This document shows, in pieces, positions 1 to 7,257 of a DNA stretch of 24,318 nt (positions are counted from its first letter, which is position 1; each line of letters begins with the position of its first letter). Source of the stretch: JAQVUB01 sp033809415 (GTDB taxonomy: Bacteria; Verrucomicrobiota; Lentisphaeria; Oligosphaerales; Oligosphaeraceae); NCBI GenBank assembly GCA_033809415.1, contig JAPXLT010000037.1, positions 1 through 24,318 of the forward strand. Reading direction: 5' to 3'. The position numbers and the translations under genes are program-made. A model generated the notes under the pieces. That model did not search any database and was not told the origin of the DNA. It saw nothing but the letters and a program-made list of their open reading frames with translations.

Positions 1-82
1 CGCCCTTTCAGGGCTTTGCGGATGGTGTGATCCCTGACCCAGGGCGTTGCCCTGGGCTGGTATGTCGCGCCCTTTCAGGGCT
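1..82. repeat. REP-like hairpin cluster at the window edge
   Basis: Two identical 15-bp copies of CGCCCTTTCAGGGCT (1-15 and 68-82), each able to fold as GCCCT-ttc-AGGGC, flank a third hairpin CCCAGGGC-gtt-GCCCTGGG (38-56). This resembles widespread bacterial repetitive extragenic palindromes of the 'CCCAGGGCGTTGCCCTGGG ... CGCCCTTTCAGGGC' type, often mobilised by REP-associated IS200-like transposases in other genomes. No transposase is visible here. A short open frame across it is spurious repeat translation. The element may continue to the left of the window. Confidence 0.7.
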
Positions 83-84
83 AA

Positions 85-240
85 TCCCAACATCGCCGAT
101 CCAACCGATCCGTCGGAGAAAGCAACAGACCAGATCACAAATTCGCATGCAATCCCATCTGTCAAAGCAACAACCCATAGAAAAATTTTCGTGTCTGTTC
201 GTGTGGTTCGTGGTTAAAAAATCCTTTTTGGATGTAGTCT
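85..240 (-). repeat. Dispersed intergenic repeat, beta + alpha modules (reverse orientation)
   Basis: Read on the minus strand, this is alpha (TTTTTTAACCACGAACCACACG..., about 185-230) followed by beta (GTTGCTTTGACAGATGGG... ending in a CCGATCC/GTCGGA tract, about 90-184). The same modules recur at 1440-1560, 10270-10400, 13014-13140 and 22780-22862. The alpha end lies about 25 bp before the start of the next gene, so it forms that gene's 5' leader. Confidence 0.7.
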
Positions 241-255
241 AAGAAGAACTCTGTG

Positions 256-1362
256 ATGCACAAAAACGACCTTGATACCCCATGCCTTCTGTTGGAGCGC
301 AGTCTCTTTGACCGCAATGTAAGACTGATGCTCGAACGCGCAGCCATTGCCGGAAAGGCATTGCGCCCACATGCCAAGACGCACAAATGCAGCCAGATCG
401 CCCGCGAGCAACTCGAGGCCGGCAACTGTGTCGGGATTTGTGCAGCCAAAGTCTCTGAGGCGTATGCATTGGCCGAGGCCGGCATTGAAAATATTCTGAT
501 CACTTCACCGGTGACGACTCCTGCAAAAATCGAGCAGCTCCTGGCCTGTGCTGCACGCACCCGGGAATGCCTAGTCGTGGTTGACAACCTTGACAATGCC
601 TGTCAGCTCAACGAAGCCGCCGCAAGACTGCCAGCCCCACTGCCCATTCTGCTCGATCTCGATCCCGAAATGGGACGCACCGGAATCGCTTTCTCCGAAG
701 CGCCCGAATTCGCCCACCGCCTGCATGCAATGCCCAACTTGTCCCTGCGCGGCATTCAATGCTACGCAGGACATCTCCAGCATCTTCGCAATACCGACGA
801 ACGTCACCGTGAAAGCCGTCGGCTGATGCAGAAAGCTGCACAGGTCTTCCGGCAACTGCAAGGGGAAGGACTGCCAATGCAGATTTTCACCGGAACAGGA
901 ACCGGTACAGCATCCTCTGATCTCGAAATCCCGGAGCTGACCGATATCCAGGTAGGCTCCTATTGCGTCATGGACGCCGAATATGCCGCCGTAGAAAATC
1001 CGGAACACCTGCTGTTCGAGCAGTTCTGCCCGGCACTGACACTGGTCACCACGGTCATCAGCAACAACCATGACAGTCACGTCACGGTTGACGCGGGGCT
1101 GAAGGCGCTCTATTTCACTCCGGAGACGCCGCCGCGAGTTGTCCGCCAGGGATTGCCCCTGCCCGGTTGGCGCTATGAATGGTTCGGCGACGAACACGGT
1201 AAACTTTTCTTCCCCGGCGAAAAACCCGCCCTGGGAGAACGAATTGAACTATGCCTGCCGCACTGCGACCCGACCATCAACCTGCATGATGAAATCCATG
1301 TCATCGACCATGGAAAACTCGTCGGGCGATGGAAAATCGACCTCAGAGGAAAAGTATACTGA
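256..1362 (+). CDS. D-threonine aldolase / D-serine dehydratase-type PLP enzyme
   Basis: A 368-residue protein of the alanine-racemase-fold (fold type III) family that includes low-specificity D-threonine aldolase and D-serine dehydratase (DSD1). The N-terminal motif RPHAKTHK carries the expected PLP Schiff-base lysine (K41). The C-terminal HCDPTINLHDE carries the His/Asp pair (H336, D338) that binds the divalent metal in this family. Length and ends look complete and there is no signal peptide, so it should be cytoplasmic. It would cleave D-threonine or D-3-hydroxyamino acids to glycine plus aldehyde, or dehydrate D-serine; sequence alone does not separate these. I chose ATG 256 over the in-frame GTG at 253 because AAGAAGAA lies about 9 bases upstream of it. 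It stands alone, with repeat DNA on both sides. Confidence 0.88.
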   Translation: MHKNDLDTPCLLLERSLFDRNVRLMLERAAIAGKALRPHAKTHKCSQIAREQLEAGNCVGICAAKVSEAYALAEAGIENILITSPVTTPAKIEQLLACAARTRECLVVVDNLDNACQLNEAAARLPAPLPILLDLDPEMGRTGIAFSEAPEFAHRLHAMPNLSLRGIQCYAGHLQHLRNTDERHRESRRLMQKAAQVFRQLQGEGLPMQIFTGTGTGTASSDLEIPELTDIQVGSYCVMDAEYAAVENPEHLLFEQFCPALTLVTTVISNNHDSHVTVDAGLKALYFTPETPPRVVRQGLPLPGWRYEWFGDEHGKLFFPGEKPALGERIELCLPHCDPTINLHDEIHVIDHGKLVGRWKIDLRGKVY

Positions 1363-1439
1363 AATGCGCATTTGCTAGCTCTTCTGCCTACTGATTGCAC
1401 TGTTCGCATTGAACCGCCAAGACGCCAAGGACGCCAAGC

Positions 1440-1560
1440 AATCGGAAAAGACAACAAACCAGACCGAAATTCCGCTTGCCATCCCATCCGTCAAAGCAGC
1501 AACCCTATAAAAAATTTTCGTGCCTTTTCGTGTATTTCGTGGTTAAAAAATCTTAAGTAA
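1440..1560 (-). repeat. Dispersed intergenic repeat, beta + alpha modules (reverse orientation)
   Basis: On the minus strand this is alpha (TTTTTTAACCACGAAATACACG, 1506-1555) followed by GGGTTGCTGCTTTGACGGAT (beta, about 1440-1505). It is a close copy of the module at 85-240. Just before it, 1410-1438 holds a short tract with GACGCCAAG-like direct repeats. The flank CTTAAGTAACAAG (1551-1563) recurs nearly unchanged before the fucosidase gene (about 22857-22869). The gap 1363-1644 contains no gene I can support. Confidence 0.65.
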
Positions 1561-1570
1561 CAAGTATTGC

Positions 1571-1644
1571 ACCCTGCACCCTGCACCCTGCCCCCTGCAC
1601 CCTGCACCCTGCACCCTGCACCCTGCCCCCTGCCCCCTGCACCC
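1571..1644 (-). repeat. 7-bp minisatellite (GGGTGCA)n abutting the stop codon of the DsbD-type gene
   Basis: On the + strand there are ten 7-bp units, ACCCTGC or CCCCTGC, at 1571-1640, then ACCCTTA. On the minus (coding) strand this reads TAA followed immediately by GGGTGCA and GGGGGCA units, so the array starts 0 bases after the stop at 1645-1647. The coding strand is a run of GGG blocks spaced by 4 bases, a sequence able to form G-quadruplexes in RNA or DNA. Similar arrays lie at 4427-4558 and 24145-24193. Confidence 0.92.
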
Positions 1645-3210
1645 TTATTTCAGAACAACGTAGGTCGGCATGCCGATGACCCGGAACTGTTTCAAGACTG
1701 CTGCTACAAGCGGGTCTTTGCCGTCATCGGCCTGGAATGCAACCGGGATAAAATTTTCCAGTTCCGCCTTGACTTCATCGTTCTGGAAGGTCGTTTTTTT
1801 CATCGCCGTGCAGCTTTTGCAGGTGACTCCCCAGAAATAGAGCAGAATTGGTTTCTGCTGCGATTTTGCCATTTCGACGGCAGTGATCAAGTCCGTTTCC
1901 CAGCCTGGCAGAGCCTCTGCGTTGCTTTGTCCCGACTGCAGCCGGAACAAGGAGATGCTGAGGAACAGGTAATAGGCCGCAAAAATCAGAATCAGCACGC
2001 CAAACGCCTGTTTGACCCGTTCCATCCAGGCACCGGGTTTCGGGATGCGTGAGACTCCGGCGCCCAGTAATGGCCAGGGCAAAGCCATGCCGATTCCAAG
2101 CAGTAATGGCAGGAAGATGCCGATGAAACTTCCTTTGGCATAAAGATCAGTCGCCAGCAGCAGCACCCAGATCAGCACAGGAGCCACGCAGGCACCGGCA
2201 AGAACCGCTGAAATACCCCCCAAAAGCATGGCTGACATCCAAGGGTTCCCAGAGCTGCTTGCACTGCCGCCGCGAAAGCGGGACAAGTCCAGCAAAAATA
2301 CATCGAACATGGACAGCGCCAGAAAGACAAAAACGACTGCGATGGCCAGATTGAACCAAGGCGACGAATTGACCGCGCCAAAGCGGCTGCCCGTCAGTAC
2401 CACAAACATGCCCAGCACCCCATAAACCAGCGCCATCGACAGTCCGTAGAGACTTCCCAGCAGCAGACCGCGCCCGCGCCCGGACTCGTCCTTTCCTCGA
2501 GCACCTATAATGCTCAAATTGATTGGAATCATCGGCAGCACGCAAGGCGTCAGATTCAGTAGCAGTCCCAGAGGAATGATCAGCAGCGCCGCCAGCAGCA
2601 GACCAAAGCGGCTGAAAACACGCGCCAGCAGATTCTCAGCAGCCCCGGCAGCTTTCCCACGCTGGCTCTGTTGCAGGAAATTGACAAAATCATCGCTGGA
2701 CATGTATCCACTGGCAGATCCCAGCTCTTGCAGATTCTCCGACAGTTTTTGCCATTGTTGCAAGCGCGTATCTCCGTTTGCATCCATTGCTTTCGCCCGG
2801 CCTGTTTCATCCTGTACGGCTTTTGCCCCGGATTCGCTGAAGGAAAAGCTTTTTTGTTCAGGCAAGTAGCAGACTCCCGAAACGCAACCTTGCCAAGCCA
2901 CCGTCACCAGCAATGGAAATTTCACGTTGCTGAGCCGATAGATGATTTGCCCGCTCTGCAGATAGACCAACCCCTCATCGGCATCCTTCAGCACCGGCTT
3001 CATGCCACCTGTGCGTTCGGCTTTGACTCCCTCCGGCAGATCAAGCTGCAGCTGTGCATCATAAAGGTATCCATCTGCGGGGATCTCCAACTGCACGGTC
3101 AAAATGCCATTTCCATCCCCAGCGTCGTTTAAACTCGCCGTAACCTCAAAAACCTCCGCCGCACCCAGCAGCCATACACCCAGAAAAAAACTCAGTACCA
3201 AAGATCGCAT
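1645..3210 (-). CDS. dsbD: DsbD-type thiol:disulfide interchange protein, C-terminus probably truncated
   Basis: A 521-residue membrane protein that passes reducing power from cytoplasmic thioredoxin to extracytoplasmic proteins. A signal peptide (1-18) is followed by a DsbD-alpha domain with Cys pair C109/C114 in QGCVSGVCYLP, then a membrane domain of about eight segments (200-422) with C223 in NLTPCVLPMIPI and C341 in AGACVAPV, then a thioredoxin domain with C464/C467 in WGVTCKSC. All six redox cysteines are therefore present. The protein ends at GMPTYVVLK, just after the cis-Pro strand, about 30 residues short of the usual DsbD end, and the stop abuts a GGGTGCA array. This suggests loss of the last strands and helix of the thioredoxin domain. 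The start has AAAGGGAA upstream on the minus strand. It is divergent from the thioredoxin-like lipoprotein gene at 3469, a possible partner. Confidence 0.9.
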   Translation of the reverse strand: MRSLVLSFFLGVWLLGAAEVFEVTASLNDAGDGNGILTVQLEIPADGYLYDAQLQLDLPEGVKAERTGGMKPVLKDADEGLVYLQSGQIIYRLSNVKFPLLVTVAWQGCVSGVCYLPEQKSFSFSESGAKAVQDETGRAKAMDANGDTRLQQWQKLSENLQELGSASGYMSSDDFVNFLQQSQRGKAAGAAENLLARVFSRFGLLLAALLIIPLGLLLNLTPCVLPMIPINLSIIGARGKDESGRGRGLLLGSLYGLSMALVYGVLGMFVVLTGSRFGAVNSSPWFNLAIAVVFVFLALSMFDVFLLDLSRFRGGSASSSGNPWMSAMLLGGISAVLAGACVAPVLIWVLLLATDLYAKGSFIGIFLPLLLGIGMALPWPLLGAGVSRIPKPGAWMERVKQAFGVLILIFAAYYLFLSISLFRLQSGQSNAEALPGWETDLITAVEMAKSQQKPILLYFWGVTCKSCTAMKKTTFQNDEVKAELENFIPVAFQADDGKDPLVAAVLKQFRVIGMPTYVVLK

Positions 3211-3230
3211 GAAATTCCCTTTCCAGCTAT

Positions 3231-3270
3231 CGAATTTTCGTGCCTTTTCGTGTCTTTTCGTTGTTAAAAA
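3231..3270 (-). repeat. Dispersed alpha module (reverse orientation)
   Basis: The segment CGTGCCTTTTCGTGTCTTTT followed by CGTTGTTAAAAA is the reverse complement of the alpha module TTTTTAACAACGAAAAGACACGAAAAGGCACG. It lies about 20 bp upstream of the DsbD start codon, between the two divergent genes. Confidence 0.65.
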
Positions 3271-3383
3271 TGGGTTGTTCGCTTGAAAAATCCGAAAGCA
3301 CAGTCACTTTATAAAAATGTCTGTCGCCATTTCCTTCTTGCGCTGTTTCTGTCGTGAAGGCGCGTACATCGTGTTCTTTTTGC

Positions 3384-3412
3384 TTGTCCATTTCGGGTAA
3401 AGTAAATATACT
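3384..3412 (+). promoter_or_regulatory. Candidate sigma70-type promoter for the thioredoxin-like lipoprotein gene
   Basis: TTGTCC (3384-3389, 4/6 to TTGACA), then exactly 17 bp, then TATACT (3407-3412, 5/6 to TATAAT). Transcription would start near 3419, giving a leader of about 50 nt that ends in AAGGAAAA, the likely ribosome-binding site before ATG 3469. Confidence 0.5.
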
Positions 3413-3420
3413 GTATATTT
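3404..3420. promoter_or_regulatory. Candidate operator: 17-bp palindrome over the -10 box
   Basis: AAATATAC-T-GTATATTT is a perfect inverted repeat around one central base. With one mismatched pair, the outer bases AAG/CTT extend it to about 25 bp. It covers the proposed -10 (3407-3412), the position expected of a repressor-binding site. AT-rich palindromes also occur by chance in AT-rich promoters. Confidence 0.4.
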
Positions 3421-3468
3421 GCTTACATGGAAACTCTTACTCCCCAAAAAAACTAAGGAAAAAACCGT

Positions 3469-4422
3469 ATGAAAACTTCTCTGTATTCAGTATTATGTGC
3501 AGTAGTTCTGCTGTTCGTTGCCTGTGATTCCCAGAAAAAACAGACGCCCGGCGGCTCCGCACGAACACAAGGAAATCCTGAAATGGACGCCAAACTGGCG
3601 GCAATCATACCAAACTATGAAATTGCCAGAACCGGAGCGCAAGTCGGCGCCTGGACAACGGACTACGAGGCCGCAATCAAACTTGCCGCCGAAAAAAAAG
3701 TCCCGGTCATCCTGGATTTTACTGGTTCGGATTGGTGCAAATACTGCAAATTCCTCATCCGCGATGTGTTCAATCAAAAAGATTGGCAGGACTGGATCGC
3801 CGACAAGTTCATCCTTGTCCAGATCGATTTCCCGCGAAATCCGGAACTTCTCTCCAAGGATTTGTTCGAGCAAAACAGTGCTTTGCGGGAAAAATTCGGT
3901 GTCGAGGCATTTCCGACACTGCTTGTGCTCGAAGATGACGCTTCACTGCTGGGCATGGTGGAAATGCGTGATGACAACTCCGTACAGACCGTCAAACGCA
4001 ACTTGAAGGCGATCATGCGCCGCCGCAAATCCTCGATCGAGCAAATGATTGCCAGCTTGCCGGACGGGAAGCGCACCGAAATTCAGGCAATCTACGAGAA
4101 GATCAACCATGATCAGCAGACAATGATCGCGATGGCCAAAAAGCATAAAGAGGAAATGGAAAAGCTGGAGAAGGGAATGCGCGACATGAGTGAAAAGACG
4201 GAGCAGGCCATTATCGAGCATATTCTCAGCCAGCGAACCCCCGAGCAACAACAGCAATATGCCGAAGCCAAAAAACAGATGGATGAACTGCGACAGCAAC
4301 TCAATGCCTGGCTATCCAACGGCCCCGAACAAAGCCAGCAGAATATGCTCCTTTACAAAAACTTCCAGAGACAACTCCAAGAACAAAGCGACATCCTCGC
4401 AGATATCATCGATCCGGATTAA
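3469..4422 (+). CDS. Thioredoxin-fold lipoprotein with C-terminal coiled coil
   Basis: A 317-residue protein. The N-terminus (LYSVLCAVVLLFVAC) is a signal peptide with a plausible, slightly atypical lipobox ending at C19, so it is probably membrane-anchored outside the cytoplasm. Residues about 66-185 form a thioredoxin-like domain of the Thioredoxin_7 / DUF255-like type, with DFTGSDWCKYCK (C90, C93) and a cis-proline at FPT (P149). Residues about 205-305 are rich in Lys, Glu and Gln (EEMEKLEKGMRDMSEKTEQ), predicting a long coiled coil. It is divergent from a DsbD-type gene, so it may receive electrons from that protein and reduce or isomerise extracytoplasmic disulfides; this partnership is inferred. 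Four bases after its stop a GGGTGCA array begins. The start has AAGGAAAA upstream. Confidence 0.85.
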   Translation: MKTSLYSVLCAVVLLFVACDSQKKQTPGGSARTQGNPEMDAKLAAIIPNYEIARTGAQVGAWTTDYEAAIKLAAEKKVPVILDFTGSDWCKYCKFLIRDVFNQKDWQDWIADKFILVQIDFPRNPELLSKDLFEQNSALREKFGVEAFPTLLVLEDDASLLGMVEMRDDNSVQTVKRNLKAIMRRRKSSIEQMIASLPDGKRTEIQAIYEKINHDQQTMIAMAKKHKEEMEKLEKGMRDMSEKTEQAIIEHILSQRTPEQQQQYAEAKKQMDELRQQLNAWLSNGPEQSQQNMLLYKNFQRQLQEQSDILADIIDPD

Positions 4423-4426
4423 TAAA

Positions 4427-4558
4427 GGGTGCAGGGGATAGGGTGCAGGGGGCAGGGTGCAGGGGGCAGGGGGCAGGGTGCAGGGGACAGGGTGCAGGGT
4501 GCAGGGGACAGGGTGCAGGGGACAGGGGACAGGGTGCAGGGGTGCGGGGTGCGGGGGG
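4427..4558 (+). repeat. 7-bp minisatellite (GGGTGCA/GGGGACA)n, 4 bases after a stop codon
   Basis: Sixteen 7-bp units run from 4427 to 4538 (GGGTGCA, GGGGGCA, GGGGACA and one GGGGATA), followed by two GGGGTGC units and a G run to 4558. The array starts 4 bases after TAA (4420-4422). It has the same unit and the same orientation relative to its gene as the arrays at 1571-1644 and 24145-24193. Frames open across it in several registers, but this is repeat translation, not a gene. Confidence 0.93.
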
Positions 4559-4570
4559 ATGTCCTTGCCC

Positions 4571-4649
4571 TGTCCACGCTGTCCACACCGTCCACACTGT
4601 CCACACTGTCCACGCTGTCCACGCTGTCCACGCTGTCCACACTGTCCAC
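4571..4649 (+). repeat. 9-bp minisatellite (TGTCCACRC)n
   Basis: Eight 9-bp units, TGTCCACGC or TGTCCACAC (the third starts CG), run from 4571 to 4642, then a partial TGTCCAC. The array directly follows the 7-bp G-rich array. Its reverse complement, GYGTGGACA, matches the core of the GTGGACATT array at 22661-22693. No gene lies in 4423-4814. Confidence 0.9.
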
Positions 4650-4691
4650 CACGTCTGACCCGCACCACGCACTACAGAAGACTGACACATT

Positions 4692-4728
4692 AAAAAGTTG
4701 TTAAAAAACGTTAAAAAGGCAACTTTTT
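4692..4728. promoter_or_regulatory. Inverted repeat upstream of the XRE-cupin gene
   Basis: AAAAAGTTG (4692-4700) and CAACTTTTT (4720-4728) are perfect 9-bp inverted arms around a 19-base spacer that holds two TTAAAAA direct repeats. It lies about 90 bp before the regulator gene's ATG. It could be an operator for autoregulation or a terminator-like hairpin for the upstream transcript; the sequence does not decide. Confidence 0.4.
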
Positions 4729-4735
4729 GCGCTTA

Positions 4736-4764
4736 TCGAGTTTTATTTTTTGTTTTTCTATGAT
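4736..4764 (+). promoter_or_regulatory. Possible promoter of the XRE-cupin gene
   Basis: A good -10 hexamer, TATGAT (4759-4764), sits in AT-rich DNA 50 bp before ATG 4815. The best-spaced -35, TCGAGT at 4736-4741 with a 17-bp spacer, is weak (3/6), so only the -10 is convincing. Confidence 0.3.
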
Positions 4765-4814
4765 ATATTTAAACAAATACTTCAGAAATACCGTTTTTTT
4801 TGTTGGGAGGGATC

Positions 4815-5375
4815 ATGTCGGATTATTCAGACAACAATCCGGAGCAAATTACCGCCCGGATCCGTGAGATACGCCAGATATTGGAAATGACTCCTCGGGA
4901 AGTTGCGGACAAGCTGGGCATCACCGAAGACTTGTACCAGCAATACGAAAGCAATCAGGTATCCATTCCGATCAGCACACTCTATCAGCTGGCTGATATT
5001 TTCAGCACTGATTTTACGATTCTGCTGACCGGGGATGCTCCACGCATGGGGGACTACACGCTGGTGCGTGCAGGTCAGGGCGTAAATGTCGACCGCTGCC
5101 CTGGCTATAAATTTTCCGCTTTGGCGTTCAATTATATCGGTCGTACGATGGAGCCAATGCTGGTGGAACTGGCCGATGATGGCAAAGAGGTTCCACTGAT
5201 TACGCATGGCGGCCAGGAATTCAACCTGGTTCTTTCGGGATCGATGAAGGTCGTGATTGGCAAGCATGAGTTTGTTCTCAATGAAGGTGACGCTTGCTAT
5301 TTCAACCCGCGTGTGCCGCATGGACAACGTGCGGTCGGCGGAAAAGCTACCTTTCTCACCGTGATCCAACGCTGA
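4815..5375 (+). CDS. XRE-family regulator with C-terminal cupin domain
   Basis: A 186-residue protein. Residues about 12-68 are a Cro/C1-type helix-turn-helix (ARIREIRQILEMTPREVADKLGI ... QYESNQVSIPISTLYQLADIF is split here by a turn). Residues about 118-183 are a cupin barrel with THGGQEFNLVLSGSMKVVIG and FNPRVPHGQ, including putative metal or ligand residues H131, E135 and H169. This architecture is common in regulators that sense a small molecule through the cupin. The longer frame opens at a TTG (4800), but ATG 4815 is preferred because GGGAGGG lies about 5-8 bases upstream. It is followed 152 bp later by an acyl-CoA synthetase, a pairing seen in many anaerobes, so it probably controls that gene; the ligand is unknown. 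Confidence 0.9.
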   Translation: MSDYSDNNPEQITARIREIRQILEMTPREVADKLGITEDLYQQYESNQVSIPISTLYQLADIFSTDFTILLTGDAPRMGDYTLVRAGQGVNVDRCPGYKFSALAFNYIGRTMEPMLVELADDGKEVPLITHGGQEFNLVLSGSMKVVIGKHEFVLNEGDACYFNPRVPHGQRAVGGKATFLTVIQR

Positions 5376-5384
5376 TTTCGGGTT

Positions 5385-5446
5385 TTTTCGTGCATTTCGT
5401 TGTTCAAAAAAAAATGCCGCCGTTACCAGCTTTACTGACGCATTAC
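5385..5446 (+). repeat. Shared leader element (reverse alpha + TTTACTGACGCATTAC)
   Basis: TTTTTTCGTGCATTTCGTTG then TTCAAAAA, a 23-base spacer and ACTGACGCATTAC (5434-5446). The element before 10683 has the same parts with the same 23-base spacing; the one before 7375 has a 10-base spacer. Here it ends 81 bp before ATG 5528. Confidence 0.55.
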
Positions 5447-5527
5447 CCCGTCCGCAACCTACTCCACCCTCGTGATGTCGGTTGTGGTTTTTCTTTTTTG
5501 ATTTGACGATTTTTCAGGATATCTGAA

Positions 5528-7225
5528 ATGTTAGAAAAGTATCTTCCTCGCCAGGAATTTTCCTCCTATGAGGATTTTCGGGCCAACTATCGGGTTTGCA
5601 TTCCCGAACATTTTAATTTTGCTTACGACATTGTTGATGGCTGGGCGGAGTTGCAGGATGACAAGCCTGCCCTTGCCTGGATTGATGATCACCAGGCGGA
5701 GATCAGCCGTTACAGTTTCGGTGATATGAAACGCCTGTCCAACCAGGCCGCCAACCTTTTCAAGGCACACGGCATTGTCAAGGGAGATACCGTTCTTCTA
5801 CTGCTGAAGCAACGGGTGGAAATCTGGATTTGCCTGTTGGCACTGCATAAGATCGGAGCAATCGCCATTCCTGCTTCCTTCCAATTGAAAAGCAAGGATT
5901 TAGTATATAGATTCCAAGCCGCGTCAGTGAAGATGGTCATCAGTATCGATGATCCGGAATTGCTCGCGAACGTGGATGCTGCGCATGCCGAGTGCCCTGG
6001 CGTACAGGAAATCTTGCTTGTCGGAAAAAATATACCGCCGGGCCGAGTCGATTTCCGCAAGGAACTGGCAAAATTCAGTGCCGACTGGCAGAAGCCGGCG
6101 GGAAAAGATTATCCCTGCCTGCATGACCCGATGCTGATCTATTTCTCTTCCGGCACCAGCGGCATGCCCAAAATGGTTTTGCATGATCATACCTATCCGC
6201 TGGGACATATTGTCACTGCCAAATACTGGCAATGCGTCGAAGATGGCGGCTTGCATATGACCGCAGTGGACTCCGGCTGGGCAAAATTTGGCTGGGGGAA
6301 AATTTACGGTCAATGGATTTGCGGTGCAGTCATCGCCGCCTACGATTTTGACGGCCACTTTCTGGCCGAAAAACTGCTAGCGGTCATGCAAAAGTTTCGT
6401 CTGACCACGTTTTGTGCGCCGCCGACTGTCTATCGTTTTCTGATCAAAAAGGACTTGAGTCCATACGATTTCAGCAGCCTCAAACAATGTTCGATAGCAG
6501 GCGAGCCACTCAATCCAGAAGTCTACCACCAGTGGTTGCAGAAGACTGGACTCCCCCTGGTGGAAGGATTTGGTCAGACTGAAGGCTCCGTCCTGATTGC
6601 CAATTTCCCCTGGTTCGAAATCAAACCCGGCTCGACCGGCAAATTTGCCCCAGTCTACGATTTGCAGATTCTCGATGAGAACAAGAAGCCTTGTGAAGAC
6701 GGAATCGTCGGCAAAATCGTCGTCTGTCAAGCGGCGCAGCAGCGCCCGGTCGGGCTGTTCCGGGAGTATTACTTGGACGAGGCTGCGATGGCTGCCAGCT
6801 GGTCGGATGGCGACTATTGCACGGGCGACACAGCGTGGCGCGATGAGGACGGGTACATCTGGTTTGTCGGACGTGATGACGACGTGATCAAAAGCTCCGG
6901 CTATCGCATTGGTCCCTTCGAGGTGGAAAGCGCCCTGATGGAACACCCCGCTGTCCTCGAATGTGCTGTGACGGCGTTTCCTGATCCGGTGCGCGGTGAA
7001 GCGGTCAAGGCGACGATCGTGCTGGTGAAAGACGCCGGATATACTCCCGGACAGGAACTGATCAAGATGCTGCAAGACCATGTCAAACGGGTGACCGCCC
7101 CATACAAGTATCCACGGGTAATCGAATTTGTCGATTCTTTGCCGAAAACCACCTCCGGAAAAATCCGCCGCCAGGTGATCCGCGCAATGGACCTGGAAAA
7201 ACTCAAACAGAGTTCTGGAAGCTGA
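5528..7225 (+). CDS. AMP-forming acyl-CoA synthetase (medium-chain/acetyl-CoA synthetase-like)
   Basis: A 565-residue adenylate-forming enzyme that activates a carboxylate to acyl-AMP and then acyl-CoA. Motifs are in order: P-loop SSGTSGMPK (207-215), GFGQTEG (347-353), YCTGDTA (430-436), the hinge GRDDDVIKSSGYRIGPFE (448-465), and PKTTSGKIRR with the catalytic lysine K545. Length and motif set are complete for the ANL superfamily and closest in style to the ACSM/medium-chain group; the actual acid is not predictable. It has no signal peptide and is cytoplasmic. ATG 5528 has CAGGAT about 8 bases upstream. It follows the XRE-cupin gene by 152 bp, with a leader-type repeat between them, so it may be transcribed separately but under that regulator's control. 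A candidate terminator follows its stop. Confidence 0.92.
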   Translation: MLEKYLPRQEFSSYEDFRANYRVCIPEHFNFAYDIVDGWAELQDDKPALAWIDDHQAEISRYSFGDMKRLSNQAANLFKAHGIVKGDTVLLLLKQRVEIWICLLALHKIGAIAIPASFQLKSKDLVYRFQAASVKMVISIDDPELLANVDAAHAECPGVQEILLVGKNIPPGRVDFRKELAKFSADWQKPAGKDYPCLHDPMLIYFSSGTSGMPKMVLHDHTYPLGHIVTAKYWQCVEDGGLHMTAVDSGWAKFGWGKIYGQWICGAVIAAYDFDGHFLAEKLLAVMQKFRLTTFCAPPTVYRFLIKKDLSPYDFSSLKQCSIAGEPLNPEVYHQWLQKTGLPLVEGFGQTEGSVLIANFPWFEIKPGSTGKFAPVYDLQILDENKKPCEDGIVGKIVVCQAAQQRPVGLFREYYLDEAAMAASWSDGDYCTGDTAWRDEDGYIWFVGRDDDVIKSSGYRIGPFEVESALMEHPAVLECAVTAFPDPVRGEAVKATIVLVKDAGYTPGQELIKMLQDHVKRVTAPYKYPRVIEFVDSLPKTTSGKIRRQVIRAMDLEKLKQSSGS

Positions 7226-7231
7226 ACTTGG

Positions 7232-7257
7232 TGGGCTGCCGCCCACAACCCATTTTT
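7232..7257 (+). terminator. Candidate intrinsic terminator after the acyl-CoA synthetase
   Basis: TGGGCTG (7232-7238) pairs with CAACCCA (7246-7252), with one C.A mismatch, and is followed at once by TTTTT. An alternative stem, GTGGGC-tgcc-GCCCAC, is also possible. It starts 7 bases after the stop codon. A near-identical copy follows the GHL10 gene (12993-13018), where the stem is perfect. Confidence 0.5.

Noticed and set aside
27..242. Open frame across the first intergenic region
   Set aside because: It consists entirely of REP-like, beta and alpha repeat sequence, a well-known source of spurious gene calls.
571..1197. Minus-strand open frame (208 codons) opposite the D-threonine aldolase-type gene
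   Set aside because: The + strand gene is complete with catalytic motifs; the antisense frame has no plausible domain.
4427..4704. Several open frames on both strands through the minisatellites
   Set aside because: The translations are simple short-period repeats (GCRGQGA, VDSVDS, HPAPC) with no start signal or domain.
6377..7246. Minus-strand open frame (289 codons) opposite the acyl-CoA synthetase
   Set aside because: It is antisense to a complete, motif-supported enzyme and shows no recognisable domain.
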